Source: Stomoxys calcitrans (taxonomy: Eukaryota > Arthropoda > Insecta > Diptera > Muscidae). Taken from it: a DNA stretch of 64,000 nucleotides. The translations under genes were made by a program, and so were the position numbers. Positions 1 to 10,575 of this stretch are shown here, in pieces (within the stretch, counting starts at the first letter, position 1; the number at the start of each line of letters is the position of its first letter). Location: positions 43,892,854-43,956,853 of the forward strand of contig NC_081554.1 in NCBI RefSeq assembly GCF_963082655.1, given 5' to 3'. The notes beneath the pieces were generated by a model that was given only the letters and a program-made list of their open reading frames with translations, was not told the DNA's origin and made no database searches.

Positions 1-1250
1 TGAAAAGTAAAACAAAAGACTTAAGAAACAAACATGCCATATCAAAAAGTGCCATACCAATTAATAACTCAACACAGCAACATATACCAATACACACTCA
101 AATTTGTGTGCGTATGTGTATGCATGTATTTAAATGCTTATTCTTCATTTCATGGGCTGTAATTTTATCATTTCAAAACTAGCCAACGAATAGAATACAA
201 AAATTCTATTGTTATGATAACGAATGTCAAACAGATCAATTTTCAATACAAGAAAGAAATAAGCCGAAGAATTCAAACTATCACGATCTTCATTTGAGAC
301 CTCCATTAAGGCTGCTCGCTTCTTAGTAAGTGAGTGAGTGAGTGATTTTCTCTCATTTTTTTTTATTTTGTTGTTTCTACTCCATTAAATGGTGCATTTG
401 TGTTTTTGTCACAAATTGTTCTATGCTCGTCTGTATTTTAAACTTACCCGTAATGATAGCGGATATAAAATGCATTCTCCAAAGAGCCCAAGACCATTGA
501 TTCAACTTTCGATGACAAAGCAAGCGACCAAAGAAAAACAAGCTGTTCTTGATAATAAAACACAATTTTCCTACCAGGTAGGAAAGGTCCCATCAAGCTA
601 GCACCAAAAACCTAATAAAAACAATTTAGATCTTTTCAGCTTTGTCATCGTCATCGTCATCATCATCTTGATGATCGCTGTGTCCACTGTTAATTATGTT
701 GTGGTGGCCTTTGTTGGTAGCTCGAGTAGCGTAGTATGTATGCAGTTTGTCCGCATGCGCTTGGTAAGGTACACTGCACTCGATACCATTCCCCAATTCC
801 CAAATAACAATTATTACCATTTGTTATCGTTTTTATTTTCCTTTAAATTGCGTGTGATTAAACGAAAACATTGCGAGAACGAGATTTTCAGAGAGTTCTC
901 CTGAGAGAGAGAGAGAGAAAGGGGGGGAGAAAAGAGTCTGAAATAAATCATTCAATGTTTTCTTTATAAAGTTGCTCTCCCTCTCTCGTTCTCCCTCTCG
1001 AGCATTACCACGTGAGAGAAAATTTGAGTTTTGTTTTTGTTTTATTTGGAATTCTTTCCTATGAAGTTTGAAAGCAACAACATCATTAAAGAAACGCCAT
1101 AACAGCAACAACACGAAGAAGAATCTTAACTACATATAAACGTAATGAGGAGTAACCCCAAAAGTATCTATCAACAAGTAGTGGTAGTAGGCGATTGGTG
1201 AGCATGTTATCTGATTCAAATAAAAATATTTTATTAAAGAATTAAGGTGA
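1..1250. other. AT-rich unique stretch, no gene recognised
   Basis: No coding region or known repeat is recognisable here; short open frames lack codon structure or recognisable motifs. It holds a GAT/CATCGT triplet run near 645-675, a GA-rich run at about 903-930, and at 13-25 the first of four copies of the CAAAAGACTTAAG motif described in the findings. Confidence 0.5.
903..930. repeat. GA-rich microsatellite
   Basis: A GAGAGA run followed by a short G tract. It is simple sequence; GA tracts can bind GAGA factor in flies, but nothing here shows that this one does. Confidence 0.7.
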
Positions 1251-1270
1251 TGTTTGGAACGGATGAGTTA

Positions 1271-1420
1271 CATTGCAATTAAAAACCATTGCCTACTCCA
1301 TGGAAAAAGACTGCAATATTCGTACATGGATATCAAACTCCTCCCCCAAAAACAAAACCCATAGTACCACCAGCAGTGGCGATAAGCTATTGAAGCCAAG
1401 AATGCGGCAATAGCATTCAG
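1271..1420 (+). pseudogene. Decayed RTE-like LINE fragment
   Basis: The DNA matches, with many substitutions, the better-preserved copies at 7660-7790 and, in reverse, 8840-8970 and 9830-9930. In those copies the reading frame gives the ENAAKSILGYRKPPPRDPWY segment lying upstream of the reverse transcriptase. Here stops and small indels leave only about 150 bp alignable. No independent function is likely. Confidence 0.6.
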
Positions 1421-1459
1421 TAAACAGAACAAAATAAAAATCGCTTCCAATCACGAAAT

Positions 1460-1700
1460 TAATTGATCATATTAATTTTTTAATTGTAACTGCTTCAATC
1501 ACCGTTTTTGGAAAGGCAATTGAAAAAGTTTTCGATTAAAAAAAATTGTATATTCAATTAAAAAAACGATTGCAATTTTTTAAATTTTTCATTAATTTTT
1601 TGATTGATTCAATTAAAAAAATGATTGAAATTTTCAAATAATTTGGTAATTGATTCAATTAAAAAATAATTAACATTTTTTGAAAATTCGATTTAATTTC
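1460..1700. repeat. Degenerate AATTGATTCAATTAA low-complexity repeat
   Basis: Irregular tandem variants of an ATTAATTGATTCAATT-type sequence interspersed with A and T runs. The same sequence resumes at about 2050-2197 and 4310-4430, on both sides of repeat A, as if repeat A had inserted into one longer AT-rich array. Confidence 0.6.
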
Positions 1701-1960
1701 TCTTTTTTCTACACAGATGTTTGCTCCTGGAACATGAACTTGAGGTGTGTTGTTTGGGCAAAGGTTCGTGGACATCCGTATAAAAAAAAAATCCCCCGCG
1801 AGGGTACTCCAAAAAGTCTGGTGTCGGGTAGGGGTGCCCTATAGATTTTTTGTTATTGTCGTAGCAGTATATTGTGCACTGAAGCGGTAGCCCTTGCTGG
1901 ATGAAGGACTTCAGCGGATTAATCCAACAAGTAGAGCCGGCTGACATGGTATTGCTATAG
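1700..1960 (-). pseudogene. LINE 5'-region fragment (jockey-like element), minus strand
   Basis: Read on the minus strand the segment starts MSAGSTCWINPLKSFIQQG, a decayed version of the sequence preserved at 50700-50790 (minus) and 10830-10890 (plus), which lies at the 5' part of the jockey-like LINE of this window. Frames are broken by A runs and stops. It is identified by similarity to the other copies in the window, not by a catalytic motif. Confidence 0.45.
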
Positions 1961-2197
1961 ATTTGTCGAAATGTGGGAGGTAAGGGTTTTTGAAATCTCC
2001 TTCCCTTTATATTAAATGGGACAAAATGGCGACTAATTGAATTTACTCAAGCACCATATTGGAAGATATTTTAAGATTCGATTAAAAAATGGTTGAATCA
2101 ATTAATTTTTAAATAGAAAATTACAAACATTTTCTATCACGATTGTGATTAAAAAATTTTCAGATTCAATTAATATATTAATTGAATTATATAACAT

Positions 2198-4309
2198 ACT
2201 AGCTGGCCCGCGCCCGCTCCGCTGCGCCTTCTTTTACTTTGAATGGAACAAAATTTTCCTTGGAATATTTATTTTCAACAATAAAGAGCTTTTAGTGAAA
2301 TACCATGCTTACTTGGCTAAGAGTTTAACAATATAAGTACCTTTATCTGAATCCCATAGGATCTTAATTGGTCTACGAATTTAAGTTTGGATGTAAGGTG
2401 TACTTCATTCTTGAAATACTTCATTTCATCCCGATTTTCTCATGATTTCTGATTTAGTGGTGTTTTCGGGGGAGAGTTGGTCCCCCAGATACTAGGCCAT
2501 GAAAAAATATCTGCATCGTGCTCATCTCTCAAATACCATTTATTGAAACCCCATATTGCCATTGGCTTAAGAGGAGTTTACAGGATGAGGTGTTCCCCAA
2601 ACACATGGCCCCAAAATAGGTTATCAAAATTATTTTCTAATCTTAAATACCACATATTGGCAAGGTCGAAAAATTTTTACCCATTGGGGATGTTTTCGGA
2701 AAGGGGTGATGCCCTAAATACATGGTCCTACATTTAGATATCAAATTCGTATTCTACTTCCAAATACCTTTATTTGAGCCCCATATTGGGATGATCAGTA
2801 AAAAATTGCTGCTTGTGGGGTATTTTGGGAAAGGGGTTGACCCCCAGAAAATTGCTCCCGAAAGTGGGTATCAATTCTTGCTCTACCCCCCCATACCTTT
2901 CATTTAAGCTCCACATTGACATGGTCGGTAAATATGCCCGATTAAGGGATGCTTTGGGGATTGAGGTGGTCCCCCAAACACTAAGCCCGGAAAATATATC
3001 AGCAACGTTCTCTATTCTCATATATCTATATATCATTTATTTAAACCCCATATTGCCATTTCCCTCAAAATTGGATAACAAATTCGTTTTCTAATCTCAT
3101 TTAAAATCCTTATTGCAAAAGTCAGCAAATATGTCCGGTTTTGGGTATTGGCCCTAAAAACTTTACGACCCAAATTGTCTTGGTGAGCAAATACGTCCTA
3201 TTTGGGGGTTGTTATGGTGGTGGGACGTCCGCTAGACATTTGGCCCCTAGTGTTGATATCAGATACGTGATCTACTCCGACATACCTTTAATTTGAGCCC
3301 CATATTTCCATAGTCGGCAAACATGACCGGCTTGGGGGCTGTTTTGGGGGATGGGCGGCCACTCAGTGAGTTGGCCTTGAAAATATATATCGGATTCGTG
3401 TTTAACTTTAAAAACCCTCTCATTTGAGTCTCATATTGCAACAGTCAGAAAATACTTAATATTTGGGTGGTGTTGTGGGGGTGGGATGGCCCCTTAGACA
3501 CTTTTCCCGAATATTGATATCAAATTCGTGCTTTACTCCCAATATCCTTTCATTAAAGCCCCATATTGCTATATTCGTAAATTTGTCCCATTTTGGGGGA
3601 TGTTATTGGGAAGAGGCGGCCCCCCAAACACTTGGTCCCATATTTGGATATCAGATTCGTATTTTACATTTAAATACCTTTTGTTTAAGCCCCATTTTCC
3701 AATGGTCAGTAAATAAGTCCAGTTTGGGGGGTGTTTTGGGGAAAACAGAAACGTGGTCCCACATTTGGATATCAGATTCGTATTCTACTCGCAAATACCT
3801 TTCATTTGAGTCCCATATTGCCATGGTCGGTAAATATGTCCGATTTAGGGGTGTTTTGGGGGTTGGGGTAGTCCCCCTAGCACTTGGTCCGACAATTGGA
3901 TATTAGATGCGTTTTCCTATCCTAAATACCTTTCACTTGAGTCCCATATTGTCGTAATTGGCCTAAATATATGTTTGGTAGGTTTTAAGGTGGGGCAGCC
4001 CCCCTAGGTACCCCATCCGAAATTTGGATACCAAATTTTTGGGGTACTATATGAGATCACATAAAATTTCGCTTAAATCGCACCATCCATCTCCGAGATC
4101 TGGCGTTTCTGAAAATTTGGGTAAGGGGGAGGGTCCGCTCCCCCTTCAGATATCAAAAAATTTAATACCTTATTTTCACCACTTGGTCATTATGCACCAT
4201 CTGCGTAAATTTCAAGAAAATCGGTTCAGCCGTTTCTGAGTCTATAAGGAACACACAAATATACAAACAAACAAACCTACAAACAAACACAAATTGATTT
4301 TTATATATA
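2198..4309 (+). repeat. Interspersed repeat A with ~130-bp internal tandem units
   Basis: The element opens with ACTAGCTGGCCCGCGCCCGC and ends in ...AAATTGATTTTTATATATAA. Its interior is a series of diverged tandem units, each with a GAGCCCCATATTGCC-like phrase, a GGGG-rich phrase and a TTGGATATCAGATTCG phrase. The later phrases fall near 3296, 3427, 3557, 3687, 3810 and 3940, a spacing of about 123-131 bp. Repeat B (39234-41776) is an inverted relative with the same ends. It has no coding capacity; open frames exist only because the units are similar. I cannot assign it to a named superfamily. Confidence 0.75.
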
Positions 4310-4430
4310 AGATTAATTCAATTAATTAATATATTAATTGAATTAATATATTATTTCAATTAATATATTAATTGATTCAATTAATTTTTTAATTGAAAAT
4401 GACAAAACTGTAATTGAAAAAATTCATATT
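4310..4430. repeat. AATTAATATATT low-complexity array
   Basis: Tandem and locally palindromic ATTAATATATTAATTGAATT units that continue the AT-rich array interrupted by repeat A. Confidence 0.65.
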
Positions 4431-4467
4431 ATGGGATATCCTAAAGTGGTGACTAGGATATCCCATA
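4430..4467. repeat. Perfect 13-bp hairpin
   Basis: TATGGGATATCCT at 4430-4442 is perfectly repeated in inverse at 4455-4467, with a 12-base loop. It sits just outside the AT-rich array. Its role is unknown. Confidence 0.7.
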
Positions 4468-4744
4468 GCCGGTTGGTATTCGAAGCATATTAACAATGCA
4501 AGCCCAAAGTCAATGTCCCAACAATCAACGATATTTTGACCTTCATTTAAGATTTTTGTCTTTAATAACAAGACGCAAAGTTAAGGATTTATTTATATAT
4601 CATTTAAAATAAAACTTCCTCAATATAAGGGAAAATAGTTTTCATCAAAGTTTTGTTTCTGGAAAAGTTAGAAATTTGATCATCTTTAAATTAAGTGATA
4701 AATCTTTGGCTCTGATCTTTAAAGTTTTCAGTGTATATATATAT

Positions 4745-5800
4745 TAGCCACATTAGACAAAATTGGTTTAAAATGCACCATTTATGAACCCGTAGCAGCT
4801 ATAGAGAAATATGAACCAATCTAGGTCAACTATATGTACGGACATCGAGGGTCAAACGCAGGCCTTTCTTCCAAAGAATGTGTAGGGGTCTAATGCAACT
4901 AACCGTACTTAATTTCAGTAAAATCACGTGATAAAAAAATGTTAGATCAGTATATACGACAGCTATACCCGAATATGGTCCCATTAAAACCATGCTCTGC
5001 ACAGACGACGAAGGGTCTAACACCGCTCATAGTGTAAAATTTCAGCAAAATCGGATAATAAATGCGGCTTCTATAGTCCATAGAACTTAAACTGTAGATC
5101 GTTCTATATACGGGCTATATTAAGATATTGTCTATCTGGATCATTTTCGATTCTGATATCGAGGGTTCCAACTCACTGTGAGAAATTTCAGCGAAATAAA
5201 GTAATAAATGCGTCTTCTATGTGCCTTGGACCTTAAATCGTGAGGTCGGTCTATATGGAGGCTACATCGATATATTGTCCAATTTGGACCAGATTCGATA
5301 CGGTATTCGAGGATCTCACCACCGAGGCCACCGTAGCGCAGAGGTTATCATGTCCGCCTAGGACGCTGAACGCCTGGGCTCGAAACCCGGCGAGAACATC
5401 AGAAAAATATTTCAGCGGTGCTTTTCCCCTCCTAATGCTGGCAACATTTGTGAGGTACTATGCCATGTAAAACTTCTCACCAAAGAGAGAAAAAGGAGCC
5501 CTTTTGGCATTGTGCTTAAACTTAATATGTGAGAAGTTTGCCCCTGTTCCTAAGTGGAAAGTTCGTGGGCAAAATTTGCATTCGAGAATATCAAGACAAT
5601 TTACTGTGCCGAATTTCAACGAAATCGGGTAATAACTTGTGACTTCTTTGACCTTAAATCGGGGTATCTGTCTATATGGGAGCTATATCGAGATATAACT
5701 CCTGCCCATGATTCGGCCGGGTCGAATCCATCGTGGATGGCATTTGTCAAGCTCTTTGCCGGTATCCCTTTATAGGTAAATGTCTTCATTAGGTGTTGAA
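4745..5800 (+). mobile_element. INE-1/DINE-1-like element, interrupted by a SINE
   Basis: It carries the recurring phrases of the family: GTCTATATGG.GGCTA, AATTTCAGCRAAATCGG, ATAAATGCG, and near its 3' side TTCGGCCGGGTCGAATCC with a GGATGGCATTTGTC segment. The SINE at 5319-5579 splits it, and family sequence resumes at 5580. The element is non-autonomous, non-coding and decayed. Assignment to the INE-1/Helitron-like group rests on the ends seen in better copies at 39095, 45190 and 58800. Confidence 0.65.
5319..5579 (+). mobile_element. tRNA-derived SINE with 14-bp target site duplication
   Basis: The head CCACCGTAGCGCAGAGGTTA contains a pol III A box, and GGCTCGAAACCC a B box, both tRNA-like. 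The body carries TGGCAACATTTGTGAGGTAC, ATGCCATGTAAAACTTCTC and a tail ending GGGCAAAATTTGC. The flanks are ATTCGAGGATCTCA (5305-5318) and ATTCGAGAATATCA (5580-5593), matching at 12 of 14 positions, which fits target-primed insertion. Other copies are at 23230, 33225, 35512, 51046 and 52414. The head would not fold as a functional tRNA. Confidence 0.85.
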
Positions 5801-7480
5801 TCCAAAGTGGTCCAATTTAAGAAATAACTGTTTTATACATCTCCGTTTTGATTTAATTGAATAGAGTTCTTATGTGTCCGTATGGTACCAACCAATGCGA
5901 CAGTAATGATTGTCGTAGGGCATTCGTAAGAGCATAAGGCAAAAACGTCGTTTTGCTTATAAGATCGTCATAGCACAATGTCGAGTGGTGGTGGTGATCA
6001 TATTAATTTGAAACCAGTTTTGTTGTTGTAGCTGCCGCCTCTGCTGCTAGCTCTGGAGCTCAAAGAATTGAAGTTAAAGTTGAGGATGGTGCTGGTGCTG
6101 GTGCCGATGATGATCGTGGTGTTGGTGGTTGTGTTTTTTTTGTTGAGCTCTTTTACAAAAGAATTCCTTGATTTTTGTTTTGCCTATTATTATTATTATT
6201 GCTGTTTGCAAGCTGAACTGAGTGAGAGACGCTGCCTTTTGGGCTGTTGTTTTTGCTGCTGCCGCTGTTGCAGTTGCAGTTGTTGTTGTTGTTGTCATTG
6301 TTATTATTGCCGTTGTTTAGTAATGGTGTTGTTTTTATTGTTTTGATTTTATTTTTATTTTATGTCTCTGTAGAATCCTCGTTTTTTTTTTCAAGTGACA
6401 AGTTTTTCTCCAGGCTCACCACGCAGGAGGAGCATTGCAAGATAAGCATTCTTTATTTCTCCTCGGTCTCTTCTGCCCCCCGAATGAATTCGTTATTAAA
6501 TTGGTTCGCTTTATTTCGTTAAAATTTTCTTTGTTCTCTCGCTCATTTGCTGTGACTATGCTCGCTCTCTTCCTAGATTGATTGTGAATCGGTAAAAAGA
6601 GACAAACCTAACGTCATACAAAAGACATTCCATATGTTGGGTTGGTGCTGGCGTTGCTGTTGTTGTAGTAGCTAAAGCTAGTGTTATGGTTGTTCCATCT
6701 AAATTAACGTGTTCAACACACATTGAGCATTTCTTGGCCAAGAACACGATGCCAACTGCGCCCGTTAGCCTTACAATCACTAGCCGTCGTTGATGGTCTT
6801 CGAATTTGTTGTTGCCTTTGTGAGATGTTCTCCGTCGCTGGCTGGCTGATAGGCTGGCTGTTTTTTGCAGAGTCTTAGCATTAGCCGCTTCTTGGCCTTC
6901 GTCGTCGTTGTCGTTGTCGTCGTCGTCGTCGTCGTCGTCGTCGTAACATAAACATTCTCTGGGGAGTAATAAATTATGTGTTTGTTGTAGCTCTCCTCCA
7001 CTCTCAAGATTGTTTTTGCTAGATTTTGTTGTTGCTGGTTTGTTTTTTTCTCCCATTTCTCGGGTTCTTTGTCGTCGTTTTGTTTTGCTTTTCTTTTCTT
7101 CAAATCAATAACAATTTCAGCTATTTATTGCTATGACTAAACAGCAAATAATAGTAAAAAGGGAATTAATGAAGCTAAATGTGAAATATAAATAAAAATC
7201 AAGCACAATGTTCGAAGGATCTATGGTGGCGGCGACAAATGGTAAGGAAATTGCGACAGAGGACAAACCCCAATGGCAAGTAGCAACATATACAAAGTAA
7301 TTAGGAAATTTTACTCAAAGGGACTTGAGTAGTTAACCTTGGTCATAGCCTAATGGCAAAGCAAAATAATCCTTGAAAGAATTTAAGAAATAAAGTTAGG
7401 AGTTTGATTTTCCTAAAAAAATATAACATCAACATTTTCGAAATTATTTTTCTTTTCCAAAAATATGTTCGTCTGCTCGG
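5800..7480. other. Unique DNA rich in triplet runs, no gene called
   Basis: Runs of GTT/GCT (6240-6320, 6640-6672) and GTC (6903-6945) give poly-C, poly-L, poly-T or poly-D translations, depending on frame. None of the frames has recognisable domains or convincing splice architecture. Triplet-rich DNA of this type is common in fly 5' UTRs, introns and transcription-factor genes, so an unrecognised exon is possible. Confidence 0.4.
6903..6945. repeat. (GTC)n microsatellite
   Basis: A nearly pure GTC/GTT triplet run of about 14 units that reads as poly-Asp or poly-Thr on the minus strand. It is most simply a microsatellite. Confidence 0.8.
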
Positions 7481-7489
7481 CAAGGGTGC

Positions 7490-8110
7490 TGACTAACTAC
7501 GACTAACGTTTGTTCCACTAGCCGAACTCATGAAAGATATCCAAGCACCTTGATCTTCTGCGCTACTTTTCATCTAATGCCACAAATGGCAACGGCATAC
7601 TCCACTCGACTAACCCAACTGCTTGTCCCGATGACATAACGGAGCAGTGGCAAATTATTGCCCACTCCATGGAAAATGCCGCAAAATCCGTACTTGGGTA
7701 CAGGAAACCTCCCCCAAGAAACCCATGGTACGACCAAGAGTATCGAAATGCTACTGAAGCCAAGAATGCGGCATACCGACCAATCCTGCAATGAGTAGTA
7801 ACTCGCCAGATGAAGGGGCAGTATCGGGAGAAGAGGAGAAAGGATAAACGTATATTCCGCAGAAAGAAGAAGGACATGGAAAGACGTGAGTGTAAGCTAA
7901 TGAGGATGTACGGGAGCCAGAATGAACCCTGCAATGAGTAGCAACGCGCCAGATGAAGGTGCATCATCGCGAGAAAAGGAGAGAGGATAAATGTATATTT
8001 CGCAGAAAGAAGAAGGACATGGAAAGACGTGAGTGTAAGCTAATGAGGATGCACGGGAGCCAGAATGAAGTCGGGAAATTTTACCAAAGAATCAAACCGA
8101 TGGCTTTCAC
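7490..8110 (+). pseudogene. RTE-like LINE fragment, plus strand, with 143-bp tandem duplication
   Basis: On the plus strand the DNA encodes broken pieces of the region upstream of the RT: a SMENAAKSVLGYRKPPPRNP-like stretch, a basic RRERK-rich stretch, and SQNEVGKFYQRIKPM. A 143-bp segment beginning CCTGCAATGAGTAG occurs at 7785 and again at 7928. Stops and shifts make it non-functional. RTE assignment follows from the linked KNNKAAGADGLPDELFKTG motif in the relative at 51.4 kb. Confidence 0.6.
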
Positions 8111-8440
8111 TGGTTTCACTCTATGGTGCTTCGACTTCTTATCCCTAAATTTCACAAAAGACTGGCGACCTATATGTGTGAGAGACGTGTTGGCGATGTG
8201 CTCAAATAGTTTGGCATGGCTGGCTGACCGTGTCGAATGCATTCGATGGGTCCAGTGCCACGAGGACCGTCTTATCACATGGCATGAGCTGATATGCACG
8301 GTGATGGCATGCAAAGCAGTTGCGAATGGAAATTCTCCAACGAGGCTTGGGAGGAGTATTGGCTCAAGCGTCTTCGCTGCTGGTGAGAGAAGGGAGTTTG
8401 ATGTGTACGACTTCCCCAAACTCGTATCGCCTCCGGTCTT
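8110..8440 (-). pseudogene. Jockey-like LINE reverse transcriptase fragment (copy I)
   Basis: On the minus strand the frame runs through a LLSPAAKTLEPILLPSLV-like stretch and a HAITVHISS stretch to a damaged KAFDTV motif (the LDPSNAFDTV region) and FEHIANTSLT, which belong to RT fingers/palm of a jockey-type LINE. The catalytic YADD segment is missing. An 18-bp deletion distinguishes it from copy II at 9053-9385. Confidence 0.6.
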
Positions 8441-8970
8441 AAATAGTTCAGCAGGTAACCCGTCGGCTCCTGCTGCCTTGTTGTTCTTTATTCTGACTAG
8501 GAGGGTAACATTCTATACCATCATCAGGGATTGGTTCTGCGGTATCCTCTTCGCCGCCAACATCGGACTGGGCAAAATGTTTTTTTTTCCATATCCTCAG
8601 CACACTATCTGTGTCAGTTACCAGATTTCCTTCTTTGTCTCTGCAGGAGGATTTGCCTGCGCCAAAGCCACCACTTTGATGTTTAATTCTTTGGTAGAAT
8701 TTCCAGACTTCATTGTGACACCTGCACATCTCAATTCGCTCACACTCACGTCTTTCCATTACCTTTTTCTTTCTCTGGAATAGACGTTTCTCCTCTCTCT
8801 TTTTCTCCTGATACCTCTCCTTCATCTGGCGCGTTGCTACTGATTGCTCGATATGCCGCTTTCTTGGCTTCAGTAGCATCTTGACACTTTTGGTCGTACC
8901 ATGGGTCTCTTGGAGGAGGCTTCCGGTACCCAAGTATGGATTTCGCAGCATTTTCCATGGAGTGGACAAC
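8440..8970 (-). pseudogene. RTE-like LINE fragment, minus strand (copy I)
   Basis: The minus-strand translation runs ENAAKSILGYRKPPPRDPWY, a basic EKKREEKRLFQRKKK stretch, EVWKFYQRIKHQSGGFGAG, CRDKEGNLVTDTDSVLRIW and a DVGGEEDTAEPIPDDG stretch, in the order expected N-terminal to the RTE reverse transcriptase. It then breaks at QNKEQQG, where an intact relative reads NEVQVAVTLLKNNKAAGADG. No RT catalytic motif is present. Confidence 0.65.
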
Positions 8971-8971
8971 C

Positions 8972-9052
8972 TGAGTGTAAGCTAATGAGGATGTACGGGA
9001 GCCAGAATGAAGTCGGGAAATTTTACCAAAGAATAAAACCGATGGCTTTCAC
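8972..9052 (+). pseudogene. Short RTE-like fragment, plus strand (start of copy II)
   Basis: It repeats 8033-8110 almost exactly (MRMYGSQNEVGKFYQRIKP). It marks the start of the second copy of a 941-bp composite unit. Confidence 0.6.
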
Positions 9053-9385
9053 TGGTTCACTCTACGGTGCTGCGACTTCTTATCCCTAAATTCCACAAAA
9101 GACTGGCGACCTATCTATGTGAGAGACGTGTTGGCGATGTGCTCAAATAGTTTGGTATGGCTGACCGTGTCGAATGCCTTCGATGGGTCCAGTGCCACGT
9201 GGACCGTCTTAACACATGGCAAGAGCTGATTAAAGCCGCGGCAAATATCCGCGGTGATGGCATGCAAAGCAGTTGCGAATGGAAATTCTTCAACGAGGCT
9301 TTGGGAGGAGTATTGGCTCAAGCGTCTTGGCTGCTGGCGAGAGAAGGGAGTTTGATGTGTACGACTTCCCCAAACTCGTATCGCC
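9053..9385 (-). pseudogene. Jockey-like LINE reverse transcriptase fragment (copy II)
   Basis: The minus-strand frame gives SLVEEFPFATALHAITADI, CRGFNQLLPCVKTVHVALD and SKAFDTVSHTKLFEHIANT. This is RT fingers to motif A, where the first catalytic Asp lies in LDPSKAFD. It is better preserved than copy I. Motif C (YADD) is absent because the fragment joins an RTE fragment. Confidence 0.65.
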
Positions 9386-9930
9386 TCCGGTCTTAAATAG
9401 TTCAGCAGGTAACGCGTCGGTTCCAGCTGCCTTGTTGTTCTTTATTCTGACTAGGAGGGTAACATTCTATACCATCATCAGGGATTGGTTCTGCGGTATC
9501 CTCTTCGCCGCCAACATCGGACACTAGCAACTGGGCAAAATGTTTTTTCCATATCCTCAGCATGTTATCTGCGTCAGTTACCAGATTTCCTTCTTTGTCT
9601 CTGCAGGAGGATTTGCCTGCACCAAAGCCACCACTTTGATGTTTAATTCTTTGGTAGAATTTCCGGACTTCATTGTGACTCCTGCACATCTCAATTGGCT
9701 CACACTCACGTCTTTCCATTACCTTTTTCTTTCTCCGGAATAGACGTTTCTCCTCTCTCCTTTTCTCCCGATACCTCTCCATCATCTGCTACTGATTGCA
9801 GGGTTGCTCTATATGCCGCATTCTTGGCTTCAGTAGCATCTTGACACTTTTGGTCGTACCATGGGTCTCTTGGAGGAGGCTTCCGGTACCCAAGTATGGA
9901 TTTCGCAGCATTTTCCATGGAGTGGACAAT
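9386..9930 (-). pseudogene. RTE-like LINE fragment, minus strand (copy II)
   Basis: Colinear with 8440-8970: ENAAKSILGYRKPPPRDPWY, then EKRREEKRLFRRKKKVMERR, KFYQRIKHQSGGFGAGKSSC, then LLVSDVGGEEDTAEPIPDDG. This copy keeps LLVS, which copy I lost. A mariner derivative begins at its 5' edge, at 9932. Confidence 0.65.
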
Positions 9931-9931
9931 A

Positions 9932-10172
9932 AAGGGTGATTTTTTTGAGGTTAGGATTTTCATGCATTAGTATTTGACAGATCACGTGGGATTTCAGACA
10001 TGGTGTCAAAGAGAAAGATGCTCAGTATGCTTTGACATTTCATCATGAATAGACTTACTAACGAGCAACGCTTGCAAATCATTGAATTTTATTACCAAAA
10101 TCAGTGTTCGGTTCGAAATGTGTTCATTCACCGTAACGTTGCGTCCAACAGCATCTTTGAAAAAATACGGTG
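9932..10172. mobile_element. Truncated palindromic mariner derivative
   Basis: It begins with the mariner terminus AAGGGTGATTTTTTTGAGG preceded by TA (9930-9931). It then includes the transposase start MNRLTNEQRLQIIEFYYQNQ, and after GTGTTCATTC switches into reverse-complement transposase (the DAVGRNVTVN region). It is colinear with the reverse complement of about 26695-26937, so it is a truncated copy of the same rearranged form. Confidence 0.75.
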
Positions 10173-10189
10173 CGAACCTAATGCTTATC

Positions 10190-10575
10190 AATTACTAGTT
10201 TTAAAATCATAATTTCGTAGTCTAAAAACACATGAATTGTATAACGGTTGAAAAGGGACTGAAATTAACGTAACGAAATGGCATGTAAGATAAAAATGCC
10301 ATTACTCGAAGGCTTCTTGGCGGGCTTAAATAGCTAAACTCAGTCACTTTGTCAGCGGCAGCATTCGAGTCAGCAATAAATTGGTAAAATCAGCCCAACT
10401 CCTTGTTTAACTTTCCCCCCATTTTTTATTTCGCTCTTTTTCACCTTGGTATATTGGTGAGAACTGTGATCCCACAATACAGTCCACAACCAGTTGACGG
10501 AATAGCTGAATAACATCCAAACCATCTCTCATCATACTCTCATCTCATTGTAGCGGCCCCCTAACGTGCGGGACG
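10190..10575. other. Unassigned segment, possible solo LTR
   Basis: It contains GGCTTAAATAG, a CAATAAA-like signal and a pyrimidine-rich stretch, the kind of spacing seen in fly LTRs. I cannot find a target duplication, paired LTR or internal coding region. No gene is visible. Confidence 0.25.

Noticed and set aside
2477..3906. A gene for a repetitive protein in the 130-bp array
   Set aside because: The unit length is not a steady multiple of three, frames change between units, and stops are frequent in all copies of the family.
5319..5400. A true tRNA gene
   Set aside because: The A and B boxes fit, but there is no foldable acceptor stem, and the same sequence continues into a common SINE body present in six further copies.
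6068..7103. Protein-coding gene with poly-Cys, poly-Leu, poly-Asp or poly-Thr tracts
   Set aside because: The tracts come from triplet microsatellites read in several frames on both strands; no domain, no consistent frame and no clear exon structure.
7953..8783. The longest open frame of the window (276 codons, plus strand)
   Set aside because: It runs through the junctions of RTE and jockey fragments and is mostly antisense to their RT coding sequence; the matching frame in copy II is shorter and differs.
10190..10575. A complete LTR retrotransposon
   Set aside because: Only promoter-like and polyadenylation-like phrases are seen; there is no second LTR, primer binding site or gag-pol coding sequence.
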